Shown here: positions 36,801-47,676 of the stretch, piece after piece
How positions within the stretch are numbered: position 1 is the first letter of the stretch
Layout: each line of letters begins with the position of its first letter
Source of the DNA: Eucalyptus grandis
Taxonomy: Eukaryota; Streptophyta; Magnoliopsida; Myrtales; Myrtaceae
NCBI RefSeq assembly: GCF_016545825.1
Contig: NC_052614.1
Span: forward strand, 30,901,669 to 30,965,668
Length of the DNA: 64,000 nt
Direction: 5' to 3'
Notes under the pieces: generated by a model
The model's database searches: none
What the model was told of the DNA's origin: nothing
Seen by the model: only the letters and a program-made list of their open reading frames with translations
Position numbers and translations under genes: made by a program

Positions 36801-37439
36801 GCTGCTCTGTCGCTCGAGCGAGCGTCCCTGCCATCAGCGAAGGTGGGTCAGATTTGGGAGGGGTGGCTCTCGCCGAAGCCCTCGTCGACCGGAGAAGGAG
36901 GAGCACCAGAAACGTACCTGGATTCGGAAGCTTCAGCCGGTGAGTTGGCGGAGTGAGGAGTCGCCGGAGAGTCAGCCGAGTGGGAGGCGCCGGAGAGAAG
37001 GGAAAAACGCCAAAAAAGGGGGAGCACGAACGAAGGAGAAGGGCACGAACGAACCCAGAATGAAGGAGAAGGGAGAGCACGAACAAACAAAGGAGAAGTG
37101 TTCCGGTTTTGTTTTTTGTTCTTTTCATTTTTATTCTTTTTTGGCCTTGAAGAAGTGTTTCGGATTCCAGAAGTAACTTTTTTTTGTTTCTTTTTCTTGT
37201 TCCAATTTTGTTCCGAGAACAAAAAAAACAAAAAAAGAACAAAAACGCAACCAAACTCGTTTCTATTCTTTTTTTGTTCCCAGGAACAAAAAAACAAAAA
37301 AATTGTTCAGAAACAGAAACAAAGAGTGTTTCCATGCAGGCCTCTACTATCCTCCATCTTGTACTAAGCTTCCTTCTGACACTAGTTATTAACCACAGCT
37401 CACTTTTAACTAACGGTACTCCATCTTAGAACTTTTATA

Positions 37440-40400
37440 GGATAAGTATACTAAAAATGCCAAAATTTGTGTACGATACTCATTTTAGTGCCAAAAAAAA
37501 TGATCACTTAAGTGCTACTTTTTTATTAAAAAAAAAAAAAAACATCTAAGTGACTACGATATGGGTCATCGGAAATTCGATGTGACTATATTTTATTAAT
37601 TTTTTAATTCTATATTGCTCGTCGGAGTGCATAGTCAACATATAACCCCTAAACAACATTATCTAAAAGTTACAAATAGTGATTATTTGAGTGACAAATT
37701 TTGTTTAAAATGATCATTTTATTATCGTTGTTATTGAAAAACAATCATTTCAATGCCAAGCACGCCACATGGAAATGCCACATGGACGGGAGTTTTTAGA
37801 AAATCGCCATGTCATATTATAATTTTAATTATAAATATCACATAATCAATTTGGCTAGAATTTCTTACCATTGGCACTTAACTAATCTTTTTCTTCAATT
37901 TGGCAATTAAGTGATGTGACATCCCGATTTTCCAATTCTATTTTCAATCAATTGAGACGGGCATTTCGTTGGCACGCATATAGTTCTTTTCCTTGAGTCG
38001 ACCACTCATGTGGAAACTAGTCTATCGGGTGAAGCTATTAAGAGTTTCTAATGCATCAGACTCGAGAATTTGACCAGGAAGCGATCTTTCGACCGAGTTA
38101 ATCTGCAAAGGTCATTACGACACAATTAAAATCGATTAGAGATCGGAGATAGGTCGACTCGACGAGGCATGTGATCGGTGTGGGTGATTCCACCAGGATC
38201 GCACAATTCTTGTCGATCGGCACCGGACCGACTTTTCTATCGATTGGGTACCCTATGTTTGTATTTGAAACATTGAGATTACCCCGACAACCGAAAGTCG
38301 TCAATGTTTCGAAGATGTACATTGTGGCTTGAGATGATCAACCACAGGTCAAATGCAGGAAAATTTCTAAAGACTACCCGGTAGGTTGGGCCGCGCTAGT
38401 ATCGTGCCAAAGTGAAATTAACCGTGGAATTGAGATCTAATTTAGAAATTGGAAGTCTGGGTGTGTCACAAATCGTTTTAGGATCATTAATTCATCTTCG
38501 GAAGACTTTTCGTGCAAGCCGAGTTTTTCAGCAAAATAATTAGAGAATGGCTAATTTGGCTCGAGAAATTAGTAAGCCCGTCTTTGGTCGCGCTTTTGGG
38601 ACTTAAGTTGATTTTACAAACAAGTGAAGATATGAATTGAAGTGTGGTGACATTGGATTAATTTTATGGACTTTAATTAGACTCAATTGGAAGAGAATCG
38701 TGGAATTGAAGAAATTGTTGCACAAAGTTTTATGCCACGCTCTAGCGGAAAATGAAATTGGACCCATTGAAATAGGTTGTAGAGGAAATGAGTTAGTGGA
38801 AGATGACATGGGATGATGTCATGGTGGTTGGGCCAAAGAGAATGAGATTTGGACAAGTGGAGGGTGGATATTGGCTCTTGGAAAGGCACCCATCAACATC
38901 ATCTTCAAGCTTGGGACTTTGGAGGAGAGAGAAGGGAGAGCTTCAACCGGAAGCTAGCCGAGCCCGACGCCGCCCTCTTCGCCGCTCGCACGCCCGTTCG
39001 TCGGAGCTCGTCGTCGCAGTCGCCGTTTGCTCACACGCCCGTCGCCGTGCCCGCTTGTCGTCGCGCCGCCTTCTCTGCTCCGCTTCGCCCGCGCCAACCC
39101 GTCACCACCGTCGTCCAGAGCTGCGTCCAGTGTCGCCGGCTGCCGTTCGCCGTTGCCAAGGTCGCCGGAGTCCTGCCTACAGTTGCCCGAGACTAGCCGT
39201 TGCCACCGCCGGTTCTCCTTCGCTCAATCGATGCCAGATCCACTCCCTCTCGGCCCCAAGACAGCAACCAAGAAAATGGGTACAGCAGCCCATGTTTGGC
39301 CCGTTTTGGCCATCTTCCCGAGCCCAGATGCTCGGCCCGCCTTGAGGAAAGTCGATCCTCGCGTCGTCCCCGTCGTTTTGGTTCGCTTGGCTTACTAATC
39401 CGGTGAGTTTAGCTCACTAAACCTCGCTTAGAGAGTTAATTATGCTTAGGGAGGTTTAGTTTATGTTAAGTATTATTAGGTTGTTAGTTTAGGTTATTTA
39501 AGAGTAGATTAGATTAAGGTGGTGTTTTAATTTAAAGTGTGCTTAATTAAGGGTAAGTAGGTTTATTTAAAATAAGCCTTGATTTGACATAAATGAATTT
39601 ACTTTTGATTTATTTAAATGTCCCGAAATTATTAAATAATTTAATAATAAATTATTATTCGGAATTATTAAAATATTATTATTTAATTATTTTCGGAATA
39701 AATTTAATTATTTATTAAATTCGAAAATTTTGTCAGACCCTAAATCCTCGAATTTTGTGCCGGTCGCTGCTGTGTAGTCGGATTTTGAAATTGATGATTG
39801 GATATTATAAATTGAGCGTGGATCGTGAAATATATGGATATTATTATTTAATTAATTTTCGGAATAAATTTAATTATTTAATAAATTCTGAAAATTATTT
39901 TGGAACCTTATTTTCTTGGAATTCCGTGATGATCGCTGCTGTGCATTTAGAAGTTGAAGTTGATGAATGGATGTGGCAAATTGAGTGTTGATTGTGGTAA
40001 ATAAGGATTTTATTCATAAAAACCCAAGTGTCGGGTTTTGATGCAAAAATTGGATTTTAATGATTATATTAAATAGTGGGGTTTGAAAAAGTGAGATATT
40101 GACTCGTTGATTCGAAATTAGCGTGTCCCCACACACGTGAGTAATTTCTAGAATATTTTTAATATGAAAAAAAAAATGGCCGAGATCACTATTTTAAGTG
40201 GAAGCATTGAGTGAAATATAAAGTGTTTTGTGGCCGAGTATGCTTTGACTGTGTGATAACTAAGAAAAATCGTCCTGGGCTGTTGAGTCGTTCTTGCCCC
40301 TATATGAGATGCCCACGTGGTGGATGCGGGTCGCAGTTGATTCTGGGCCCATACTCCTTCGGGAATGCTGTCGATGTATCGACGAAGCCGCACTCCATGG

Positions 40401-41241
40401 GGGGAGGCGATGCCTGGCTATATGCCAGTAGATAGCCGAAATGCGAGTAGGCTATGCCCTTGTGTAGCAATGAATAACAATTGGAATGCATGTTAGTGTT
40501 GTTGATGTGTCGGATTATGGGACGAAATTGTGTGGTATGGAATGGGACGTGTCATAACGATTTAGTCTTATAATCAGGACCCCCGCGGTTGTTGGTTATA
40601 TGAAAGTGAATACATTCCGGTTGTTTAAGTTCCTCTTACTATCTGGTGATTGAGTGATTTGATTTGTGCTAACTGCGGGAAGGAACGAGGCGAGGTAAGT
40701 CTTACGTGTGATGTGGCTAGGCCACCTGGGGTGTATTTTCTTTCTAATAGGGGTTTAGGGGGTTGAACTTGCTGAGACATTGTCTCATCCCGGTTGTGGG
40801 ATTAAAATTTCAAGTCCCTGGTGGACGGAGCGACCATATAGCTTTGGTTGGTCTTAAGGAGTTGCAGAGGTGAAGTCATAAGATTGGAGAATGTGTCCGA
40901 CTTGTAGGTCGTAGGACAATTCCTTTTTAAGAGCCGCTTTTGTAGACTTTTGGCCGTAGACCTCTCGTTTGTAATTCTGTTGAATTATGAAAGTGTTATG
41001 TTGTGGTTTTGCTTCCTGCTTTTCTATCCCGTATTTTATTGTCAGGAGTTTTATAATACGTTCCGCTTGCGCATTGATAAATGAATGGGGTCGGCGACAC
41101 TACCTGGGAATGTCGCATTTGATCGACTGCAGTGGGATGTGCTCGCGCTCGAGGTTCGGGGCGTGACAAGTGAACTCGTGAAAATTTTGACACCAACGTA
41201 AGCTCCCTACGCAACTTTTGGCACTTATAATGTACTTATCC
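37440..41241. mobile_element. MULE-like MITE in relic B intron, split by solo LTR C
   Basis: The left end GGATAAGTATACTAAAAATG matches the reverse complement of the right end (GGATAAGTACATTATAAGTG), with the TGCCAAAA word conserved, so these are terminal inverted repeats of about 40 bp. Without the LTR it is about 540 bp. ACTTTTA words flank both sides but do not align as a clean 9-10 bp duplication. No coding content. Confidence 0.6.
37915..41168 (+). mobile_element. Large solo LTR (C) with TSD AGTGA
   Basis: It starts TGTGACATCCCG and ends GGGGCGTGACA, with AGTGA at 37910-37914 and 41169-41173. It is 3254 bp with no interior. It shares the family boxes (GTCGATCGGCACCGG; ATTTAATTATTTTCGG tracts; polyadenylation-like 3' section). 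The CG-rich frames at 38803-39406 fall in the same relative place as those of other family members and are not genes. Confidence 0.88.
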
Positions 41242-41485
41242 CCACTTTTACCGGTTAGGAGATTTTTTTGTCCCGTTGATTTTGACTTCATGTTGCTTAA
41301 TGGAATGCAAGTCAAAAACCTCATCCTGGCGATTCAACATGTTATTCCACATCAAGGTATGTGGACGATTCCTCCACCAAAGGCTTCTTTGTGATAGAAA
41401 CACTGACCTTATCACCAACCAACACGATCGCCTGTTTTGAGTCTTGGTGCAATCAAAACAACGACGGGTTCGAGGAAGAAAGTAT

Positions 41486-42385
41486 TAATAAATAAAACCA
41501 TGTGAAAAAATACAAAAAAAAAAATTGAAAATTTTAAAATTAATATTAAGATGATGATAATAGGAGATCTTAATTCGGTCTTAGTCCATTTCGCATTCAG
41601 CCCACGTCAAAACACATAATTTTAGCACTAAAAACCTAAGAACTTAGCCCGACCAAAAATCAATTGAGCTCAGAAAGGAAAAGGCCCATAGCAATGAAAG
41701 CCCATTAACCCCTCTTCCCCAGCCTGTGTGGCTCAACTCATCTCGGCTCTGCAGCAAGACAAACGATGAATGCGTGTGTTGGTGCGATACAATCCTCCAC
41801 TAATAACTGCTCACCAAATATGGAGGTCCTTTTCTTATTATTTTTTTCCGTGCACTGACAGCTATTTATAATTCAGCAAAAGGAAGATCTAAGTCTTGTT
41901 CCTCTGTTTTTCTTTTCTCCCTCCAATAATAACCACTCGTTGAAATTCAGAAATAAAGGAGGATCATGTCTTCCAAGTTAGACTGTATAAGGAGGAGCGC
42001 ACTCCTCACTTAAAGAACAATGGCTTCGGTCCTCTCTGTGATCATGGATTCCAATTGGATTTTCAGCAGTGATTGGCAAATCATAGTAATTCTTCTAATG
42101 GCATGCTTATTCCCGATATTCATCATCAAATCCCTCAAACCCTCACGATTGAGGGTCAGCGTCAATCTTTCTATCAGACTGAGACACGGCCTCAGTTTTC
42201 CATTTCCTCGAGAAGGCCTCCTCTAAGGCAGCCAACTAGATGGTTAGTAAATTATTTGTATTTCCTTAACTCTTTGAATTTTGAAATTGATCTTCTTTTT
42301 TTCTTGTATAGGAGGAATAGAAGAAGCAGGTGGTGCGGAAGATAGAAATTTGCCTTGGACTTTTACCTGTTAGGAGATTTTTAAC
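41486..42385. other. Spacer between protease relic B and the duplicated spacer; one doubtful ORF
   Basis: No recognised gene. The frame 42020-42226 begins with an ATG after a CT-rich leader. It reads about 27 residues, then a hydrophobic run (IIVILLMACLFPIFII, residues 22-37) and a basic tail. A possible GT donor (near 42242) and TATAG acceptor (42306-42310) follow. It might be the 5' exon of a small membrane-anchored protein or chance. The phrase TTTTACCNGTTAGGAGATTTT appears at both about 41248 and 42362. Confidence 0.3.
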
Positions 42386-44307
42386 AATAATGAAAGCATT
42401 AGATTATAAAACTGACAAAATTCAAGCACTTGCAATGTCATTGCCCTTTGAATATGATTCAAAAAGAAAAAAAGAAAAAAAGTCGCAATCAACATTTTCA
42501 TCAAATTCTAGCTCTATGGCTAGACCACACTCATCATGTCCACCATTGACATAAGTCTATCACTAAGCCGTGCCCAAAAAAGTTAAGCAAGTCTATCATT
42601 TAGCCAAGCTTCAAAGGCCTTTGCTACTTAATTTGGCTCAAGTATTCTCTTTTTTCGAACTACATGTAAAATTGGTTAAAGAATGGTAAAATCGCAATGA
42701 TTTTTCAATTTGACACAATTATGTCAAACTTAAGACTATGACATGATGAAAATCATTTGTACGATCGTGAAAATTTATATGATTTAAATTTACATTCTAC
42801 CAAGATTTTATCAATATAAGATTTCAACCTAGATTGAGATCGTTCGGTGGGTTTAAAATTGTAATATCTCGAGGTTTTAATAAGGGAGAATCATAAATCC
42901 ATATTTAAATGTTGACTTAAATGTTACAATTTTACAAATTACCCCACATTGGTACCGAGCAAATATGATTTAAAGCCTATCCTGTCATGTGAGTTCCACA
43001 AAGTTTTGTGATTCCACATGTTTTCTTGTACACACTTGCTACCATAATACTCACTAGTCTCGACCATCACCACCATCCCTAGTGTAGGGGAAACTAGAAG
43101 TTAGGATTTCAGCTTGTGAAGAAGCCACAAAACTCAAAAGAGCTTCATCATCGTAACAAAGCATTCTCGAATTTGACCTTATGAGTCGATAGCTTAGTTA
43201 CGTCGGGCGGGCATGTGCAGTGAAAAATGGACAATTTCGCCTAGAGAAAAGTTTGAGTTCACCCATTAGCATATTCATGTTTGGACTTGTTTTCATTCAA
43301 AAATTTAAAGGATTAAGTTATGAGTACACTAGAATATATTAATTCTTATGTATCCATTGTAAGAAGTTTAAATCTAATTTCAAGAGCCAAGACACCTTAA
43401 AATAATTTAATCTAATTTCAAGAGCCAAGGCACCTTAAAATAGTTTAGACTACTTGTTGCTTTTACAATTTGTTGTTGTATTTACAATTTGTTGCTGTCC
43501 AATTCAAATTGACTCCACATCAGTTTAAATTAATCACACTGACCAAAAATACTTTTGACCTAATAACCCCAACATATGAAAATATTACTAAGGAAATATA
43601 TCAAAATCAGAGTAATTAATGTGATTGATAGTTGCCAAAACTGTTCTCTATTATCAAAAAACTTCAACCAAATAAAATTTAATCATAAATCTCTTATTTC
43701 TATTAGGGTTAATACCCTGAAAAACCCCAAACTGGTACACTTGTGACAAATTTACCCCCAAATTATTATTTTTACCATGAAAAACCCCAAACTGGTAAAC
43801 CTGTGACAAATTTACCCCGACCGACTATAAAAAATCATAAACCGGTACATTTATGACAAATTTACCCCAAACTAATTTATTAGACTGCAAAAAACCCTAA
43901 ACGATAAATTTGTGACAAATATACCATATACTAAATTAGATTAATACCACAAAAAAATCACAAAAATTGAAAACTGTGACAAACGGAGCATAAAATCCTA
44001 AATCGGTATACCGGTTAACTGTCACGTGTCATTTAACTTAATAATTTTAGAATAAAATTTAACGAAAACTAACATAGGGTAAATTTGTCACAAGTGTACC
44101 AGGTTTGAGGTAAATTTGTCAAATGTATACCGGTTTGGGGTTTTTGGTGGTCAAAAAATGGTTTGGGGTAAATTTGTCACAAGTGTACCAGTTTGGGGTT
44201 TTTTAAGTATTAACCATTTTTATTAAGGATGCATTGGTTTTACGAAAAACTCAACATTTCAAAAATAATTTAAAAAAAATAATTATTTGTATCACTTATA
44301 AAAATGG
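42386..44307. repeat. Duplicated spacer, copy 2 (partner 4239-6842)
   Basis: Colinear with the first copy but lacks the MULE (empty site near 42935) and has a private MITE at 43706-44215. A local tandem duplication of TCTAATTTCAAGAGCCAAG is seen at 43373-43435. Confidence 0.8.
43706..44215. mobile_element. MULE-type MITE with long inverted repeats
   Basis: It starts GGGTTAATACCCTGAAAAAC and ends in the inverse form (GGGGTTTTTTAAGTATTAACC, 44195-44215). A repeated word GTGACAAATTTACCCC recurs along the left half, and its complement on the right. Flanks ATTTCTATTA (43696-43705) and ATTTTTATTA (44216-44225) form a 10-bp duplication with one mismatch. The partner spacer has this site once, empty, at 6748-6757. 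510 bp, no coding content. Confidence 0.82.
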
Positions 44308-45290
44308 ACAAATAAAAATATTTTCACTATTCACGGAAATAATTAGGTATAAACTATCGTTTATAATCAAAAGGTTATTTCTTACTAATCTTTCGAAAAA
44401 TGATCTTCAAATTCTGAGTTTTTCGTACAACCAAAGTTGACCGATGGTTTACCGACCCCCGGCTTTGAAAAATTCACCAACGAACCGTACTTTTCCCTGG
44501 CCAATAATTAACGCCCGTGGGTGGGGGCCCACCGCCCACCTGCATGACCGCCACGTGTACTCACCCAACCACCCGATAAGGACGACCCGACCGGCCGTTT
44601 CGGGGGCGTTTGACCGGGTCCGTCTCGGGCTGCGTGGCCTACAAACCAGCGTGACGCGTGCGTACCCCCGTTTCCGGGCATTTACTCTAAACAAACCAAC
44701 CCCACCCTCCCATTTTCAAGCCTTAAATCCCACCTTTTTTTTTTTTTTAATTTGAATTTAATTTAATTACCCCATTAACTTTTTCCAAATCCAAAATAAT
44801 TCGCCGAATTACTAGAAAATCCCACCCAAAAAGTTAATTATTTAACTAGTAAGTAAAACCTAAAATTAATACGCTTATGAAAAGTTTATCTAAAACCAAT
44901 TTTTCAACTATAAAAACTTCGAATAAGTACACATATAATAAATTTATCAAAACATTACAAACTAATAAACTTATAATAAATAAGGGTTTCACCTTAAACC
45001 CGTACATCATTATCCATGACGTAACATCTAACTTAATAATTCAACAATAAAATCGATAATAAGTCAATTTTGTTATAAGTTTAATAGTTCAAAGTTTTGT
45101 AGTCAAAAAATTAATATGATATTAATTTGTGGTTTTTTCGTAATATTAATTATTAATTTTATTGTTCCATCCAGAAAATTATTATTTCGAAATTAGGAAT
45201 TCTTATTTTTACTTTTATTTATAAAAAAATACTGTTTTTTTCTTTTTATAAAATTAGAAGGGAATTTGTTTCTCTCTCTTTCTCTCTCTC
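44308..45290 (+). promoter_or_regulatory. Presumed upstream region of the PP2C gene
   Basis: No gene is visible. A GC-rich island (44440-44700) contains a G-box CACGTG at 44552-44557 in the ABRE-like context CCACGTGTAC. AT-rich DNA follows up to a CT-rich leader from about 45270. Assignment to the PP2C gene rests on position only. Confidence 0.35.
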
Positions 45291-45542
45291 TCCTCCCCGA
45301 TTGCGTCTAGTCTCAACAAACGACCCCTCGAAAACGAATTCCGCCATTGTTTATTTCCGTTCTCCTTCTTCTTCCTCTTCTTCCTCCACTCCCCTCTCTC
45401 TCTCTCTCTCTAGACACGATGATGATGGAGGTCTCCTTCTCCCCTCAAATCCAGCGTCGTTTTCTCCATTAACGCCCCCCACCCTCGCGAAGGTTCCTTC
45501 TCCTCCCCGTCGCATTCCGCTCTCTTCTCGCACTCTCTTCTG

Positions 45543-45702
45543 GTAAACTCCTCTCCCTCTCTTCCTCTCTCTCTCTCTCTCTAGAACCTTCTCTCTCCTC
45601 CTCCTCCTCCTCCTTCCCTTCGTCCGTCGATGCCGATCGCCTCGCCGGCCGACGCGATCCGCGCGCGGGAATCGTGACGACGGGTTTGGGTCTCTCGCGC
45701 AG
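45543..45702 (+). other. Probable 5'UTR intron of the PP2C gene
   Basis: TCTG|GTAAAC at 45541-45548 and CTCGCGCAG ending at 45702 give a good GT-AG pair inside the CT-rich leader, upstream of the PP2C start codon. Confidence 0.5.
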
Positions 45703-45750
45703 GTCGGAAAGGGCCGGAAGGAAATCCCCCGGGGATTTCGAGGCGATCTC

Positions 45751-45804
45751 ATGAACGTTAGGCCGCGGGGCCTCTCGATTGCTGTCGCGATAGTCTGCAG
45801 ATAA
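45751..45804 (+). other. Upstream ORF in the PP2C leader (17 codons)
   Basis: ATG at 45751 opens a 17-codon frame ending TAA at 45802-45804, about 100 bp before the PP2C ATG and in the retained leader exon. It could lower translation of the main frame. The frame in phase with the PP2C ATG is also open back to 45762 and encodes a Leu-rich run, but it has no upstream ATG. Confidence 0.4.
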
Positions 45805-45908
45805 CGGATCGCTTGGCCGAGCGCGGGCTGCTTCTTCTGCTGTCGACCTTCTGCGTCTTGATCCGAGGGAGCGCGGAGCTGTTGGATTCCGTGGATCCGA
45901 GCGACGGG

Positions 45909-47676
45909 ATGGGTTACCTCAACTCGATTTTGGCGTCTCCGAGCCAGATTCACGCCGACGACGCCCCGGTCAGCGGCGGCGGGCTCAGGTTCGGTCCCCT
46001 TATCCCTTGCTAGCTAGATCTCGAGTGCTTGGATTCGTGTGTTGTGCCGTTGTGGTGAATCTTACGTATTCCTGCTTGTCCTGAATATGGTAAATTCTAT
46101 GATTTGGGTGAGTAATTTTCGCATGCGGTATCGAAATCGAGACCCCCCGTATCTGTGTCTTTTTGTGTCGATCTCTTCTCTATGCAAACATGAACTTGAC
46201 ATTGCGTATCAGAGGCTCGCGATCTCGGCAAAACGCCTCGTGAACCTGTAAATACTTGCGGTTGACTTGGATTTTAAGATCCTCATGTCACGTAGTTTGA
46301 TCGTTTCGGGGTCTTCTCGTTTAATCGATGGTATCCAACCATTAATTTGCAACTTGCGTAGAGCAAATGGTCGATTTTTCAAGATAGAAGCTATGTCAAA
46401 AGCCTCTTTACCTCATCCAAACCTGTCTGTTGGTTTCAAAAGAGAGCTGCTCCGCTAATTTTCGTTTATTAAATGCATGTAGCACTCCCTAGTCTTCGGG
46501 ATGCATTAACGTCTATTGTCTTTTTTTTCAGTTTCGATTTACAATATGGGGAAGATTGCAAGAGTTTCTATCGACCGAAAAATTAAGAAATCAGCATATA
46601 TTTCTTGAAGTCCTTTCATTTAGTCCTCCTTGCCCTGTCTCCCACGTTGATATGTTAACCGTGCAATGATCACCAGTGGGAAATTGTTGGGCAAAGTGTG
46701 ATAGATGGTTTATAGTGGACTTTGTAGAAGCTTCTTCTCATTTAATCCTGGGATTTTCCAGAATGTCTAGAAAAGCACCATGCTTCTAGCTTGTTCATGA
46801 CCAACCTGGACCTATTAAAAGCTTCCCTACCACACCCTGCAGGGTTCTGGATTGTTCTCATGATTTAATGCAGAGCTCTGACCTAAATTTTTACCGAGTG
46901 AGCAACTGCTGTTAATTTCAAGATCTATCATGTAATTGGAGATTTTGTTTTGTCAAATTCAGAGGGTGAGGCCTGACAACAAGTTTGACAATAGGTTTGA
47001 TTATTGTTTTGACAACATGATCTTATATTGCTGACTTTTATAAATTGTGTCTGCTGCCATAATTGAAGGTCTTTCAAGGAACAAGAGCTACATATTTGGT
47101 AACCTGCCATAGTAGAAGGTCTTTCAATTAAAAAAGAGCTATATAGGTTGTAACTTACTTGCAAGCCCAAAAAATCGTGTGTATTATGGCCTCTCAATAT
47201 AAGACAATGGAAGATAGCTCTCTCTCTCTCTCTCTCTCTCGTTTATGCTATTATTTTGTTGGCAGTGTTATGATTTAGAACCTCTTCTTCTAACTTTGCA
47301 AACTTTATTCTTGTGAAATTATTACTTTCCATGAATTGAGAAGTCAACTTCTTTCATTGATGAAGAAAGTTAATGTTCAGTAGATCCATTTAGTGCCATC
47401 AGGCAGCTAAATACACGCTGAAATTAGCATGAACCGTCCATTGTATGGTTGCTGATTTAAAATCACTTCTTCATATATTTTGGAGGAAAGCATCAATTAT
47501 GTTTGTCAGCCAGTTTTTTCTGACATAAGGTTTTTGTCCATGGAACAGTCAGAATGGGAAATTCAGCTATGGATATGCAAGCTCTCCTGGGAAAAGGGCT
47601 TCGATGGAAGATTTCTATGAGACAAGAATAGATGGTGTAGAAGGGAGATAGTTGGTCTTTTTTGGAGTTTTTGATG
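45909..47676 (+). CDS. Protein phosphatase 2C (WIN2-like), first two exons only
   Basis: A Mg/Mn-dependent Ser/Thr phosphatase of the plant PP2C class closest to WIN2 (At4g31750). Exon 1 45909-45988 encodes [13 protein letters not shown]; exon 2 47549-47676 encodes [20 protein letters not shown], then [10 protein letters not shown] and GLFGVFDG, the conserved N-terminus with the first metal-binding Asp. Junctions CTCAG|GT and CAG|T restore phase. Exon 2 lacks one G in the GEIVG codons (47643-47645), creating TAG at 47649, and has one extra T at 47658-47663, so the frame is lost for about six codons and then restored. The rest of the phosphatase domain is not found before the N gap. It is either a gene cut by the gap or a pseudogene. 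Confidence 0.8.
45989..47548 (+). other. Intron 1 of the PP2C gene
   Basis: This 1560-bp intron lies between GTTCGG and GGAACAG. It contains no other gene. A CT microsatellite lies at 47218-47240, and two near repeats of GAAGGTCTTTCAA occur at about 47067 and 47116. Confidence 0.65.
47218..47240. repeat. (CT)n microsatellite
   Basis: About 11-12 CT units inside PP2C intron 1. Confidence 0.9.

Larger units (their letters stand above)
34278..37343 (-). mobile_element. PIF/Harbinger DNA transposon, inserted in protease relic B
   Basis: The terminal repeats GGGGCTGCATGGAAACAC (left) and AGGCCTGCATGGAAACAC (complement of the right) flank 3066 bp. The left target is TTA (34275-34277); the right side reads CTA, a one-base change. 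The protease reading continues on both sides, which confirms the borders. Subterminal regions repeat GTTCC/GGAAC and TTTGGTAA words. It has the two-gene layout of Harbinger elements, a DDE transposase and a Myb/SANT-type partner, both on the minus strand and both damaged. Confidence 0.85.
33946..41485 (+). pseudogene. Aspartyl protease relic (copy B), split by three nested transposons
   Basis: Exon-2-like sequence starts after a TTTGCAG acceptor at 33946 (TGAACTCAACC, as in the intact gene) and runs to 34277. It resumes after the Harbinger element at about 37347-37385, where the donor GT is lost. Exon-3-like sequence (GFFVIETLTL-like, near 41378-41415) ends at about 41485. The reading is broken by indels and stops. 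The catalytic motif FDTGS is replaced by FNTRS, so the first catalytic Asp is gone. The second Asp region is absent. WTQCKPYAVSCYEQTEPIF remains clear. It is a dead paralogue of the gene at 18002. Confidence 0.8.

Noticed and set aside
36784..37367. Phe/Leu-rich and Lys/Asn-rich frames near the right end of the Harbinger element
   Set aside because: They arise from homopolymer-rich subterminal repeats of the transposon, on both strands.
38803..39406. Long overlapping frames up to 180 codons
   Set aside because: They fall in the GC-rich section of solo LTR C at the same relative place as similar frames in LTRs A and E, with no protein family signal.
45351..45953. Minus-strand frame of 200 codons, Arg/Glu-rich
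   Set aside because: It is antisense to the CT-rich leader and first exon of the PP2C gene.
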